Assembly (NCBI GenBank): GCA_963783335.1
Contig: CAWAND010000006.1
Span: 186,001 to 250,000 of the forward strand
DNA length: 64,000 bases
From: CAWAND01 sp963783335
Lineage (GTDB): Bacteria > Chloroflexota > Anaerolineae > Anaerolineales > E44-bin32
Direction of reading: 5' to 3'
In this document: in pieces, positions 51,596 through 59,845 of the stretch
Numbering within the stretch: the first letter of the stretch is position 1
How the letters are laid out: every line of letters starts with the position of its first letter
Position numbers and translations under genes: made by a program
Notes under the pieces: model-generated
Told to the model about the DNA's origin: nothing
The model's input: the letters and a program-made list of their open reading frames with translations, nothing else
Databases searched by the model: none

Positions 51596-52252
51596 TCAGA
51601 GACTGGCTTGTGATCGGGCGACGTAGGCAGCGATCAGGATGTAGTGGCTGAGACATCCGAGGATGACGAAGATGTGCCAAATCTCATGAAATCCGATCAC
51701 ACCCGGCAGGAAATCCGGTTTCTTGAGGATATAGATCAATGCTCCGAGCGTGAAGAACGCCCCGCCGACGAAGAGCCACGCAAGCGCGCCAACCGGCATG
51801 GTGACCAACATTTCGCCAATAGCGGCCACGGACAACCAGCCCATCAGCAGGTAAATGCCTGCGGAGAGCCAGCGCGGGGTCTTGATGAACAGCATCTTCA
51901 GGGCCACGCCCACCAGTGCAATGCCCCACACGATGGCCAGCAATCCCCAGCGCCAGAATCCCTCGAAGAAGTGGAGACATACGGGCGTATATGTGCCGGC
52001 GATCAGCAGGTAGATGGCCGCGTGGTCAAGCTTGCGCAGCCACTGAACCACCCGCGGGCCGGCGACAATCAGATGGTAGGCAGACGAGGCAGCGAACATA
52101 ATGACCAACGCCATGCCGTACACAGCCAGTGAGACCCGTTTCCACTCGGGCCCCCCGCCGATCACCAGCAGAAAAACCAGACCAGCTACCGCGGCGATTG
52201 CGGCACCGAGATGGGTCAGACCACTGACGGGGTTGCGCAACCTAACTCCCAC
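51596..52252 (-). CDS. Hemolysin III / PAQR-family membrane protein
   Basis: Seven-helix membrane protein of 218 residues with PAQR motifs: SAxYH in FAASSAYHLI, DHAAIYLLIAGTYTPVCL, and HEIWHIFVILGCLSHYI. The three His and Asp are the metal site residues of the family. Bacterial members (TrhA/YqfA) influence membrane energetics; a cytolysin role is doubtful despite the name. Start assigned to GTG 52252. Confidence 0.92.
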   Translation of the reverse strand: MGVRLRNPVSGLTHLGAAIAAVAGLVFLLVIGGGPEWKRVSLAVYGMALVIMFAASSAYHLIVAGPRVVQWLRKLDHAAIYLLIAGTYTPVCLHFFEGFWRWGLLAIVWGIALVGVALKMLFIKTPRWLSAGIYLLMGWLSVAAIGEMLVTMPVGALAWLFVGGAFFTLGALIYILKKPDFLPGVIGFHEIWHIFVILGCLSHYILIAAYVARSQASL

Positions 52253-52355
52253 GTTGATTCACACTCTCAATCGATGTCAAGACGGTCGGCTGGCTGCCGG
52301 CCATTCTACTCCGACTCATGCTTGATTCACCAGGCGCTGGCTTGTTGAGGGAAGA

Positions 52356-53222
52356 TTAGGGCGTCGGTGTGGCACCGGGAAAGGTCGGCCAAGGGATCTT
52401 CACCCACTGGGTGTAGCCATGTTTCTCGGCAGTATACAGCCTCCCAGAGGATGGCTGTAGGCAGCCAGGTTCGTCATCCACGTAAGCCGGCGGGGCGTTG
52501 ACGTGGATCGGTGTGAATATCAGCTGCTTGTCCTTGCACACCCACGTCTCAAGCAGGTACCCCCGATCATCGTCCTCCGTCATCCAGACTGGCGTCCATG
52601 TGATGCTGACTCGATTCCCATCGCGTGTGGCGCCGACATTGGTCGGCGGCTTGTAGAGCTCCGAGAATGGCAACCGGCCGTAGAAAATGGGCGCGTCCAG
52701 CAAGTCACCCCGGAAGACATCCAGCAGTGACGCCTTCACCCAACAGCGGCCCCCGTAGGTCCAGGGGTCAACGTAGGCCCAGGTCCCCTGATCGTTCCGG
52801 CCATAGATCTCCACTCTGTCCTTGGGATACAGGCCCCATTCGTAGAGATAGGCGGCACCCGGACCGTAACGACAGTTGGACTGCTCCAGGACGTGTGCCT
52901 GTGGAGGGCTGTAGGTGGGCGTTGGGGTGATGGTGGGCGTACGGCTTGGAGTTGGCGTTCGGCTTGGCGTGGGCGTGATGCTGGGGGTGAGCGACGGTGT
53001 GGGCGTGTCGGTCACAGTCGGAGTTTGGCTGGGTGTCGGCGTCCACGACGGCGTTGGGGTTGCGGTGGGTGTGCTCGAGGGTTCCATCGTGGGCGTGGCC
53101 GTGGGGACCGCCGTCGGCGTGACGGCAGGGACGGCAAGACGAGTCCAGACCAGTCCGCCCCCGAATCCCAGCCCAAGCAAGACAACAGCCAGGGGAATTT
53201 GCAAGAGAAGCCAACGCCGCAT
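52356..53222 (-). CDS. Secreted Thr/Pro-rich protein with SH3-like domain
   Basis: Protein of 288 residues: signal helix (WLLLQIPLAVVLLGLGFGGGLVW), a 70-residue Thr/Pro/Ser linker with repeated TPTPS-like units (about 36-106), an SH3-like domain (SNCRYGPGAAYLYEWGLYPKDRVEIYGRNDQGTWAYVDPWTYGGRCWVKASLL) and a fibronectin-like domain (PPTNVGATRDGNRVSITWTPVWMTEDDDRGYLLETWVC). Such linkers are common in Chloroflexota surface proteins and are probably glycosylated. Confidence 0.82.
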   Translation of the reverse strand: MRRWLLLQIPLAVVLLGLGFGGGLVWTRLAVPAVTPTAVPTATPTMEPSSTPTATPTPSWTPTPSQTPTVTDTPTPSLTPSITPTPSRTPTPSRTPTITPTPTYSPPQAHVLEQSNCRYGPGAAYLYEWGLYPKDRVEIYGRNDQGTWAYVDPWTYGGRCWVKASLLDVFRGDLLDAPIFYGRLPFSELYKPPTNVGATRDGNRVSITWTPVWMTEDDDRGYLLETWVCKDKQLIFTPIHVNAPPAYVDDEPGCLQPSSGRLYTAEKHGYTQWVKIPWPTFPGATPTP

Positions 53223-53287
53223 GCACCTAATCTAACCGTGCGGGCAGGTTCCCGCAAGGCGTACCTCGGAGGGATATAGGTGCCCCG

Positions 53288-54046
53288 CTAGCGGCTTCCG
53301 ATGATGAGAGGTTGGAAATAGGCCGAATTGAGCTGCTTGACTTGTTCGAAGCCGGCTTTGGCCAGGAGGGCCTGGAGCCGGTCGAGGCTGATGCAGAAGT
53401 AGCGCCCACCGCGGATGGCGCGCGTGGTCGGCTCACCTTCCCGCGGATCGTCGACCAAATACAGCGTCAGATCATAATGGTCACCGCTGAAATCCCATAC
53501 ATCAAACAAGATCAGGCTTCGGTCCCCATCCACATCCACCCGGCGGGGATTGATCAACTGTCCCTCCCGCGGCATCCCGGCATAGTCCCTGCTCGAAATG
53601 AGGACCATCCCACCCGGCTTCAGACAACGATGGAAAGCTTCGAATGCCTCGAGGATGTCGGTCTCGGTTGGAAGGTGGGGCACGGCGTTGTCGCAAGCGA
53701 TCACGGCATCGAAACCGCCCCCTGCCTGCTCGTCTATCCGGCGCATATCACCTCGGAGATACTTGATCGCCAGGCCGCGCCGGCGGGATTCGTCTTCGGC
53801 TTTGTCGATCGAAGCCTGAGAGATATCCGACGCCGTCACCAGGTAGCCCAGCTCTGCCAGGCCGATGGCTTGGGTTCCAATGCCACAGGCGGCATCAAGC
53901 ACGGTCCGGACCGGTCCGGCAGCCTGGCCGCTGAACACGGCATCCAACTGCGCCGCCTGCCGTCTCAGGCTGGCCTCCCAATCCTGATAGATCAAACGGT
54001 AGTCGGCAGCCAGCTGATCATAGAAGCCTTCGAGATCAGTCATCAT
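53288..54046 (-). CDS. SAM-dependent methyltransferase, class I
   Basis: Protein of 252 residues starting MMTDLEGFYDQLAADYRLIYQDWE, with motif I VLDAACGIGTQAIGLAELGY, DISQASIDKAEDE, and DAVIACDNAVPHLPTETDI, followed by a beta-rich C-terminal extension (DLTLYLVDDPREGEPTTRAIRGGRYFCISLDRLQALLAKAGF). Related to glycine/sarcosine-type methyltransferases in its YDQLAADYRLIYQDW opening, but the substrate is uncertain. GAAAGG lies before the first ATG. Confidence 0.85.
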   Translation of the reverse strand: MMTDLEGFYDQLAADYRLIYQDWEASLRRQAAQLDAVFSGQAAGPVRTVLDAACGIGTQAIGLAELGYLVTASDISQASIDKAEDESRRRGLAIKYLRGDMRRIDEQAGGGFDAVIACDNAVPHLPTETDILEAFEAFHRCLKPGGMVLISSRDYAGMPREGQLINPRRVDVDGDRSLILFDVWDFSGDHYDLTLYLVDDPREGEPTTRAIRGGRYFCISLDRLQALLAKAGFEQVKQLNSAYFQPLIIGSR

Positions 54047-54091
54047 CTGAGCCTTTCGCGGGCAATGCCCATCAGGCAAGACTTCCTCACG

Positions 54092-54532
54092 TCAATCGGC
54101 CGACACGGGGGAGGATGGCAACTTGGATGTGTCCAACTGGGAAACGGCCTCGATCAAGTCCGCCAGCGCCTCCCACGGAACGGTCGAATATGTGAAAAGT
54201 TTCACAAATCGCTTGGCTTTGCGCTGACCTTCGAGCAAACCCCGGGGGTCAGGCAAATAGGCGCCGTGGATGAACGACAGGCGGACGTGACCGCGATGGA
54301 ATTCGATCTGGCACAAGCTTCCCTTGACCGGCCCGCCGCGGTTGGGATCGTTGTAGGATAGGCCTCGCCAAAGGATGCGCTCTTCGGCCTGGGGCGCGAT
54401 GGAGACCACCAGATCTCGCAAACCCATGGCAATGTCGGCCTGGTCGACGGGCTTGTGCTGGAGCCACGCGTGAACTTCGGCCACCGGCAACAGTCGGCTT
54501 TCATGTGGCGCAGAACTCGTCTCACCAACCAT
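54092..54532 (-). CDS. DUF1801-type protein (YdhG-like)
   Basis: Protein of 146 residues with the DUF1801 pattern: SIAPQAEERILWRGLSYNDPNRGGPVKGSLCQIEFHRGHVRLSFIHGAYLPDPRGLLEGQRKAKRFVKLFTYSTVPWEALADLIEAV. Family function unknown. A near-perfect TTGTGA palindrome lies inside its coding sequence (54190-54207). A second DUF1801 gene is at 56995. Confidence 0.8.
   Translation of the reverse strand: MVGETSSAPHESRLLPVAEVHAWLQHKPVDQADIAMGLRDLVVSIAPQAEERILWRGLSYNDPNRGGPVKGSLCQIEFHRGHVRLSFIHGAYLPDPRGLLEGQRKAKRFVKLFTYSTVPWEALADLIEAVSQLDTSKLPSSPVSAD
54190..54207. promoter_or_regulatory. TTGTGA-N6-TCACAA palindrome, copy 8 (one mismatch)
   Basis: ATGTGA-AAAGTT-TCACAA, in the 3' half of the DUF1801 gene. 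The only copy besides copy 3 that lies within a gene. Confidence 0.5.
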
Positions 54533-54610
54533 CGCTCGCCCTCCCAGCCAGTGCCAGCGCGCTTTGAACGGGGGCCGGCCGAGGGCTGCCTCCGCCGGGC
54601 GGCGCGGCTG

Positions 54611-55243
54611 TCAGTCCCCGGCGGCAAGTGTGCGTACCGCTCGCCAATAGGGTGTTGATGAATAGTCGATGTACTTCACACGCTCGATCCACAGACCATC
54701 GGGCGCATCCAGGCCCCGAGGAAGCCATCCGTTGTTGAGACGTATCGTCAGATAATAGGGCGGAGAGATCTCGGCCACCAGCTTGCGGTGCACGGCTGAA
54801 TTGTTCCACTTTGAGATCCCCTCCGGGTTGGCGAAGACCACCAGGTTGGCGAAGTTGCCATTCGCCACACGCACCGTACTCAGGCTGAGCAGATCGGGGT
54901 GGTTGTGAAACTCAGCTTCGAAGAGCTTGTCCGCCTTCAACAGCGGACTGATCTTGGCATTGGGACGTTTTTCGCCGAAGAACCCCACCACAGCCAGGTT
55001 CTGGAGCCTGAACAGTCGATCCGCCTGGATGTAGTAGATCCGAAAGTGTCTCCCCTGCGGATCCGACTGGCACACGGGTCCATTGCGCAGGGTGAAATCG
55101 CACACCTTCGGATCCTCATAGGTATCCACCAGTTGACTCGCCATTTTGCGCATGGTGGCGAGATCCTGGCTGGTGTGCTCAACATTCGAGAACGCGTGAC
55201 CTTCGGACCGCTCCTCTGGTCCCAGTTCAACCCCAAAGGGCAT
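54611..55243 (-). CDS. Conserved-looking protein of unknown function
   Basis: Protein of 210 residues without signal peptide or membrane helix. It has segments such as VCDFTLRNGPVCQSDPQGRHFRIYYIQADRLFRLQNLAVVGFFGEKRPNAKISPLL and LSTVRVANGNFANLVVFANPEGISKWNNSAVHRKLVAEISPPYYLTIRLNNGWLPRG that look well folded, with an enzyme-like final part. I do not recognise the family. Confidence 0.7.
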   Translation of the reverse strand: MPFGVELGPEERSEGHAFSNVEHTSQDLATMRKMASQLVDTYEDPKVCDFTLRNGPVCQSDPQGRHFRIYYIQADRLFRLQNLAVVGFFGEKRPNAKISPLLKADKLFEAEFHNHPDLLSLSTVRVANGNFANLVVFANPEGISKWNNSAVHRKLVAEISPPYYLTIRLNNGWLPRGLDAPDGLWIERVKYIDYSSTPYWRAVRTLAAGD

Positions 55244-55374
55244 CGACTAACTCCAACTCCCAAGGAGAGACCATGGCCAACGCCATGACATTCCAAAGCA
55301 AGGTCTCAACGACCTGACGCACCCTTCCCACGCGGATTCTTACATACGCTTGCCCATCAGGCAAATGTTGGCCC

Positions 55375-55842
55375 TCAGCCGCCTCCCATCTCTTCATGGG
55401 GGAGTCTCTTTTGTGCCGCTCGCTCCCAGTTGGCGACCGGCCCGGGGACAATTCCGAATAGCGAGTGAGGCTCGGGAGAGCGGACCTGTTTGTTGGCCAG
55501 GAAGACTTCAGGGGCCCGCTGGGCAAGCTTGGCCATGAGATGATCCCATTCAAACGCCAACTGGCCTGCAGTGGTCGGGATCGCTAGCTGAGCTTTCTCT
55601 ATCCCAATCTTGGACTCATCAAAACGGTAGCCGCGGAGCAAAGATTCATCATGCACGCCGCGAAGATAAGCCGCCACCGCGGACGCTGGATCCATCTGCG
55701 CCTTGAACCGCGCCAACTGAGGATGATTTCGGTAGCCGCGAGTTCGGCCGAGGAGCACGGCTTGTGCAAGCAGAGCCTCACGCCAAACAGCCACCAGGCC
55801 GGCCGAGTCGAGATACTTCGGATGCAGTGTCCAAAGTCGCAC
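55375..55842 (-). CDS. Pyrimidine dimer DNA glycosylase / endonuclease V-like protein
   Basis: Protein of 155 residues opening MRLWTLHPKYLDSAGLVAVWREALLAQAVLLGRTRGYRNHPQLARF, the pattern of the T4-endonuclease-V-like (Pyr_excise) family: such enzymes cut UV-induced cyclobutane pyrimidine dimers by base excision. The remaining part is a helical domain (QLAFEWDHLMAKLAQRAPEVF). The start is a GTG at 55842; other members often begin MRLW directly, as here. Confidence 0.82.
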   Translation of the reverse strand: MRLWTLHPKYLDSAGLVAVWREALLAQAVLLGRTRGYRNHPQLARFKAQMDPASAVAAYLRGVHDESLLRGYRFDESKIGIEKAQLAIPTTAGQLAFEWDHLMAKLAQRAPEVFLANKQVRSPEPHSLFGIVPGPVANWERAAQKRLPHEEMGGG

Positions 55843-55863
55843 CGAGGACTTCGTCCCTTCCCG

Positions 55864-56259
55864 TCAGACCTTGGGGCGCTCCTCCATCAGAGCCATCAGA
55901 TGCCTGTCCGGGTCATAGAAGAAGGCCATCCAAAGTTCGTGGCTGTCCGTCTTGTGAACGACATGTGGCGCCCCCGCGAATTCAACCCCCGCCTGATCCA
56001 GTGCAGATACTTTGGACTCCAGATTCGGCGCCTTGAAATACAGCACCGAGGCATGCTTCGGATCATCGGGTGACTCTGGCTCCGCCAACATGAGGCGAAC
56101 GCCATCCAGATCGAAGAAAGCCAAGCCCTCCGCCTGAAAAAGAAACGGCAATCCCAGCACATCCCGATAGAAACGGATCGACCGTTCGACGTCCTCCACA
56201 CTGACGGCGATCTGGCCGAGTCCAGTCAAACCGATGGCATCTGATCGAGGTTCATCCAT
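55864..56259 (-). CDS. VOC-superfamily (glyoxalase-like) protein
   Basis: Protein of 131 residues with the glyoxalase/bleomycin-resistance fold: IGLTGLGQIAVSVEDVERSIRFYRDVLGLPFLFQAEGLAFFDLDGVRLMLAEPES, and SVLYFKAPNLESKVSALDQAGVEFAGAPHVVHKTDSHELWMAFFYDPDRHLMALMEERP. Metal-ligand positions include His and Glu of the paired modules. Substrate unknown. ATG 56259 is the most likely start, and an inverted-repeat operator candidate lies just upstream. Confidence 0.88.
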   Translation of the reverse strand: MDEPRSDAIGLTGLGQIAVSVEDVERSIRFYRDVLGLPFLFQAEGLAFFDLDGVRLMLAEPESPDDPKHASVLYFKAPNLESKVSALDQAGVEFAGAPHVVHKTDSHELWMAFFYDPDRHLMALMEERPKV

Positions 56260-56275
56260 GTTTTCCAACCTGTCT

Positions 56276-56302
56276 TTTGTATGTTGAACACAAGTATACA
56301 AA
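56276..56302 (-). promoter_or_regulatory. Operator candidate and -10 box of the VOC gene
   Basis: TTTGTAT and ATACAAA, seven-base arms around 13 bases (56276-56302). On the minus strand TATACT (56294-56299) overlaps the first arm and lies 35 bases upstream of the start codon, so a bound regulator would block the promoter. Confidence 0.55.
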
Positions 56303-56342
56303 CGGTGCGACCTGGCATGCCAAGGGCGATCGGGATCTCCGG

Positions 56343-56942
56343 CTACGTCGAGGAGTCCCCCGCCGACGGACCAATCATCTGGCGCACTCGCTCGCTCTTG
56401 ATCCAATCCTGCGGCAGTTCAGCCCCTGGATCGGTGAGGGCGGCCAGGGCCTTGCGCGCCCGGGTTCGCAAGGCCCCGCTCGCGCTCCCCTGAAGCCGGC
56501 CGATCGCCTGGACGGTGCCATTGGTCGTGCCTGGGTCCAAGAAGGCCACCAAGCAAAGACTCGTGATGGCCCAACTGGCGACGAAGACGCTCTCATCGTC
56601 CAGGAGGCCGAACAGTGCAGCCCGAATCTTGGGTCGAAGATGGGCTTCGATGGCCAGATGCCCAAGAAGCATGGCCACATGCCAGCGGACCATCGGCACG
56701 CTGTCCTCCAGGCAGGTATCGATCAGCCTGTCAACGTGCGGGACGATCGCATCGGGTTCCTGGCGGCCCACCTTCTCCAGCGCGTCGGCAGCCCGGCCAC
56801 GCACCACAGGATCGCTGGATTCCAGTGACGCAAGAAGCTCGGGGAGAAGATCAAGCTGACCGCACACGAGGTCGGCGACTTCGTTCGATGCACCATCGGA
56901 GCGCAGATCGCCGCCGGCCAACCAACCCTCCATCTGAGTCAT
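56343..56942 (-). CDS. HEAT-repeat protein
   Basis: All-helical protein of 199 residues with HEAT-like repeats (LLASLESSDPVVRGRAADALEKVGRQEPDAIVPHVDRLIDTCLEDSVPMVRWHVAMLLGHLA ... LDDESVFVASWAITSLCLVAFLDP). Probably a protein-protein interaction scaffold. It lies 84 bases upstream of the VOC gene. Confidence 0.8.
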   Translation of the reverse strand: MTQMEGWLAGGDLRSDGASNEVADLVCGQLDLLPELLASLESSDPVVRGRAADALEKVGRQEPDAIVPHVDRLIDTCLEDSVPMVRWHVAMLLGHLAIEAHLRPKIRAALFGLLDDESVFVASWAITSLCLVAFLDPGTTNGTVQAIGRLQGSASGALRTRARKALAALTDPGAELPQDWIKSERVRQMIGPSAGDSST

Positions 56943-56994
56943 CGCGCCTCACCCCTTCTCGATGCCTTCCGGGAGGCCCGGCCTTCAGGCCTGG

Positions 56995-57444
56995 TCATCG
57001 CAGGCCCCTCGCCTTTTCGTAGCGGGCGATCATGTCTTTTGGGGGCATACTGGCCACAATTTCACCGATCACGTCCAGCGGCAAGTCGTCCAGCTTGCGA
57101 AAGCGAAGGCATGACTTGCCCATATCAAGCTTCTTGCCCGCTCTTTGGAAACCCTGCCGCAAATGACGTTCCTGCTTAGGATCGCTGTAGACTCCCATCA
57201 AGTACAGTGCAAAGTGGTTCTTCTGCGCTGCCAGGGCAAGATACGCCAGCGGCTTCTTGTTGTATGTGTCCGGGTACTGCGCCAACGGGATCTCATAGCT
57301 GATCATGCCCCAGGTCATCGATTCCTCGTATCCCTCGGGTAAACTGGCCAGGATCACGTCCCGGACCTTGGAGACCACCTCCCTTTTCTCGGGAGGCAGC
57401 TCCTTAAGGTAGGCTTCAGGGGTTTTGGCTTGGCTGCTGACCAT
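56995..57444 (-). CDS. DUF1801 family protein
   Basis: Protein of 149 residues with the DUF1801 core TPEAYLKELPPEKREVVSKVRDVILASLPEGYEESMTWGMISYEIPLAQYPDTYNKKPLAYLALAAQKNHFALYLMGVYSDPK ... GKSCLRFRKLDDLPLDVIGEIV. More typical of the family than the gene at 54092. AGAGGAGAT precedes the ATG. Function unknown. Confidence 0.9.
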   Translation of the reverse strand: MVSSQAKTPEAYLKELPPEKREVVSKVRDVILASLPEGYEESMTWGMISYEIPLAQYPDTYNKKPLAYLALAAQKNHFALYLMGVYSDPKQERHLRQGFQRAGKKLDMGKSCLRFRKLDDLPLDVIGEIVASMPPKDMIARYEKARGLR

Positions 57445-57513
57445 TTACATCTCCTCTGGCAGTCAAGGTTCCCGAGCCTCTTGCCCTGCCTAGTTGTCTG
57501 CAGGGCCGGGCTT

Positions 57514-58308
57514 CTAGCCCCCCTTTGTCCCTGACAAGTTGGCGGCACCGTCGCGGTAGGCCTCGCCGAACAAGGCTGCGGCCACCAAGAGCGAGTAGAA
57601 CGAAACCGGAAGGATAAGGAGGGGCATCAGGCAGGCCAACACCAATGTGTAGTAAGCGACCATCAGCCCCCAGTACATGAACGCCCACATCCCGGCCAGC
57701 AGAAGCCAGGCCACGATGTAACCCCCTGGATTAGCCTTGATGACGGCATACAGCCTGCCGAGGGCAAACGCCGAGCCGAATGATTTGCTCTCAGACAGGC
57801 GGGCCTCAGCGGCAGGGATCGGCAGCGCGCCCAGAAGGCTGAGGATGGCCCCGATTGAAAATGACAGGAAGAGGGCCACCATGGATACCACCAACAAGGC
57901 CGCAAACACGCCATCCGCGCCTGATGTCGCACTGGTGTTTTCGGAGAGACCAAAGAGGAGGAGGCTGGAGCCGCAGTACGCTCCCAACCCGATCATGAAC
58001 GCGAGCATCCCCGGCAGCAAGTAGACCAATCCGACCAGAACCGCCTTGAGCCCATCGACAAAAAGCGCTCCCCAGTCTTTCCACTCAGGCAGCCTGGCGG
58101 GTTGGCCGTCGATGACCTGGCGCATGATCTGAATCAGATAGCCATAGACCACCAGGGCCGGAAGGACGGGGATAATAATGGACAAGAAGAGGAGTCCCAC
58201 TCCGGCCAACAGACGATTGGTGGCGTGATCAGAGCGGAAAGGGAAGGCCAACGTATCGGCGATGGACGTTGTGGATACTCCGCGCTTGCTCACGGTTTCC
58301 CTCCCCAT
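57514..58308 (-). CDS. DUF4013 family membrane protein
   Basis: Polytopic protein of 264 residues with about six membrane helices. The opening IADTLAFPFRSDHATNRLLAGVGLLFLSIIIPVLPALVVYGYLIQIMRQVIDGQPARLPEWKDWGALFVDGLKAVLVGLVY is the DUF4013 signature (first helix, LPEW-DWG). Function unknown. A perfect TTGTGA palindrome lies 53 bases upstream of its start. Confidence 0.88.
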   Translation of the reverse strand: MGRETVSKRGVSTTSIADTLAFPFRSDHATNRLLAGVGLLFLSIIIPVLPALVVYGYLIQIMRQVIDGQPARLPEWKDWGALFVDGLKAVLVGLVYLLPGMLAFMIGLGAYCGSSLLLFGLSENTSATSGADGVFAALLVVSMVALFLSFSIGAILSLLGALPIPAAEARLSESKSFGSAFALGRLYAVIKANPGGYIVAWLLLAGMWAFMYWGLMVAYYTLVLACLMPLLILPVSFYSLLVAAALFGEAYRDGAANLSGTKGG

Positions 58309-58360
58309 CCTCTAGCCTGCTGCACCGGACCCGCATGAGCTACCGGGCCGCAAATGATGA

Positions 58361-58378
58361 TTGTGACCGGCTTCACAA
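58361..58378. promoter_or_regulatory. TTGTGA-N6-TCACAA palindrome, copy 9
   Basis: Perfect copy, TTGTGA-CCGGCT-TCACAA, between the DUF4013 start (53 bases away) and the end of the selenoprotein gene. Confidence 0.72.
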
Positions 58379-58416
58379 AGTGACTCCTGGCCATGCCGAC
58401 AACCCAAATCAGGTGC

Positions 58417-58779
58417 CTAGAAACTGAGCACGCGGTCAGCCTCGAGCATCAAGTCCGTCATCTCGTCCGGCCCCACAAAGCGGGCATGCTTGCCTTGAAG
58501 ATCGGCTTCGGTGACCCCACGGGCCACGCTGCAAGGGTGTCAAACGTAGATTGGCACTCCGTGGGCAACAATCTTGTCGAACGGCCCTCTGAGGGATGGA
58601 AACCCCACGCCCTGGATGGCGTCCACCACCGAATCCTTAAGCAGGTACACGGCTTCCCCCATAAGGACAATGCCGGCCTCGTGGCCGCGATCCAAGCCCC
58701 CGGATGCCACAATGAATGGCATGCTGGCCCGGGTCGGATCATCTGACCCAAAGGTCCCCACAAAAAGCAGCTTCCCCAT
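58417..58779 (-). CDS. DsrE-like selenoprotein (in-frame UGA read as selenocysteine)
   Basis: DsrE/F-like redox protein of 120 residues: MGKLLFVGTFGSDDPTRASM, VASGGLDRGHEAGIVLMGEAVYLL, FDKIVAHGVPIYV, then UGA at codon 80 (58540-58542), then HPCSVARGVTEADLQGKHAR and a normal stop (TAG, 58417-58419). The residue expected at the UGA in DsrE-like proteins is the active-site Cys of VPIYVC, so Sec gives U-H-P-C. The frame after the UGA keeps family-like sequence for 40 codons. A SECIS-type hairpin follows (58511-58527). GGGAGGT lies before ATG 58779. Ordinary callers would stop at 79 residues. Selenoprotein machinery is outside the window. Confidence 0.82.
58511..58542 (-). promoter_or_regulatory. 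Candidate bacterial SECIS element
   Basis: Counting the U of UGA as 1, bases 16-22 pair with 26-32 (seven pairs, one G-U), leaving a three-base loop GUG at 23-25. A G then U at positions 23 and 24, a U at 17, and 19 bases between UGA and the loop match the known E. coli fdhF geometry and the general bacterial SECIS rules. Confidence 0.72.
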
Positions 58780-58944
58780 GCCCACCTCCCAGTGATCCCA
58801 ACGGCATGCCCATTCTCGCCTGTGCGAGCAGGAATGTCAAAACAGACACCGGTTGATGCCAGCAGCCCGAGGGCGCAACTATGGGGGATGTTTGATGGAA
58901 TGTGTGTGGTAAACGGGGGTCAGCTGCGCGGCTGGAGCCGGCGA

Positions 58945-59202
58945 TCAGGATCCGTGGAGTTCTCTTCCCTTGGCCGACCCAAACTTGGTCACTTCGACTA
59001 CGCGGGCCTCGGCCCGGACAATGGAGGGCACCGTCAGCCGCGCGCCATTCTCATCATCCGCCTCAACAAATCCCCATCCGCAATGCACGCCCGATTCACA
59101 CCCCCACTCGAAATAGTGCAAGTAGCCCATGGCATGGACTTCTCGAATGACCATCTGGCAATCCCCAGCCGAATGTGGTGTTTCAACCAGGTATCTCTTC
59201 AT
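58945..59202 (-). CDS. Small conserved protein of unknown function
   Basis: Protein of 85 residues from ATG 59202 with AGGAGG six bases upstream: MKRYLVETPHSAGDCQMVIREVHAMGYLHYFEWGCESGVHCGWGFVEADDENGARLTVPSIVRAEARVVEVTKF. The compact alpha/beta pattern (strand-helix-strand with ENGARLTVPSIVR) resembles small ferredoxin-like dimeric domains such as DUF4242. Two or three Cys may bind metal. Function not assigned. Confidence 0.72.
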   Translation of the reverse strand: MKRYLVETPHSAGDCQMVIREVHAMGYLHYFEWGCESGVHCGWGFVEADDENGARLTVPSIVRAEARVVEVTKFGSAKGRELHGS

Positions 59203-59362
59203 AGCTCGCCTCCTGCTTGAGGGTGCTTGCGCAGTTTTTGCGCGAGAACGTCCAGGCACTGCCAACTGCCGCGGATTCTATCATGTGCGGTTTGGCCGGG
59301 CCCCAGCTCTTGTGAACTCTTTGTATGGTCTTTGTGGATCAACCCTTTGTTGGGGTCCCGGC

Positions 59363-59845
59363 TTAGGAGAAGAAGATGAAGTCCAAATCGCCAGGGGATC
59401 GGTCAACAGCCGTCAGCAGCTGAGCCAACTCGGCGTGGTGCTGCATGCCGTGAAGCACCAGATGCTGCAGGACCCGCCAGTGCGCCACGCGGATGGTCCG
59501 GCCGCCGCTCCGGAGCACGGCTTCGGATTCAAGCGCCGCATCGTCCAAGCCCACCAAGAAAGCATGCCATTCCGCCTCTTCATCGGCCAGCCCCGAACGC
59601 AGGGCAGTCAGATCGGGATAGTCTTGACTTGCCAACGGTGCCGGGCGCTGGCCCGTCTCAAGCGCCCCTCGCCAGCCTGCATCTGTGGCAAGGATGTGGA
59701 AGAACAGATCGCGGATCGACCGTCCGCCGTAGACTGATGGGCGCTCTAGCCCAGCCCGGTCAACGCTGGCTGCCAGATTCAGCAGGTGGTCCGTCGTGCG
59801 CCAGTGATATTCGAACTGAATCGTGTAGTTTTCACGCACAGACAT
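59363..59845 (-). CDS. DinB-family protein
   Basis: Four-helix bundle protein of 160 residues with a DinB-like metal site: HWRTTDHLLNLAASV, IRDLFFHILATDAGWR and HWRVLQHLVLHGMQHHAELAQLL, where three His could hold a metal ion. AGGAGA lies before ATG 59845. DinB-like proteins include thiol transferases such as bacillithiol transferases; specific function is unknown. Confidence 0.88.
   Translation of the reverse strand: MSVRENYTIQFEYHWRTTDHLLNLAASVDRAGLERPSVYGGRSIRDLFFHILATDAGWRGALETGQRPAPLASQDYPDLTALRSGLADEEAEWHAFLVGLDDAALESEAVLRSGGRTIRVAHWRVLQHLVLHGMQHHAELAQLLTAVDRSPGDLDFIFFS

Noticed and set aside
52900..53120. Repetitive GGCGTG/GGTGTG-like tract that looked like a tandem repeat or CRISPR-like array
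   Set aside because: It is the coding sequence of the Thr/Pro-rich linker of a secreted protein (TPTPS units); spacing is irregular and there are no spacers.
53312..54361. A 349-codon plus-strand open frame opposite the methyltransferase and DUF1801 genes
   Set aside because: It is a high-GC shadow: the minus strand carries SAM motif I and the DUF1801 core, and the plus frame has no recognisable domain or ribosome site.
58540..58542. Simple truncation (pseudogene) at the UGA of the DsrE-like gene
   Set aside because: The frame stays open with family-like residues to a proper stop, and the SECIS-type hairpin is well placed, which a random nonsense mutation would not give.
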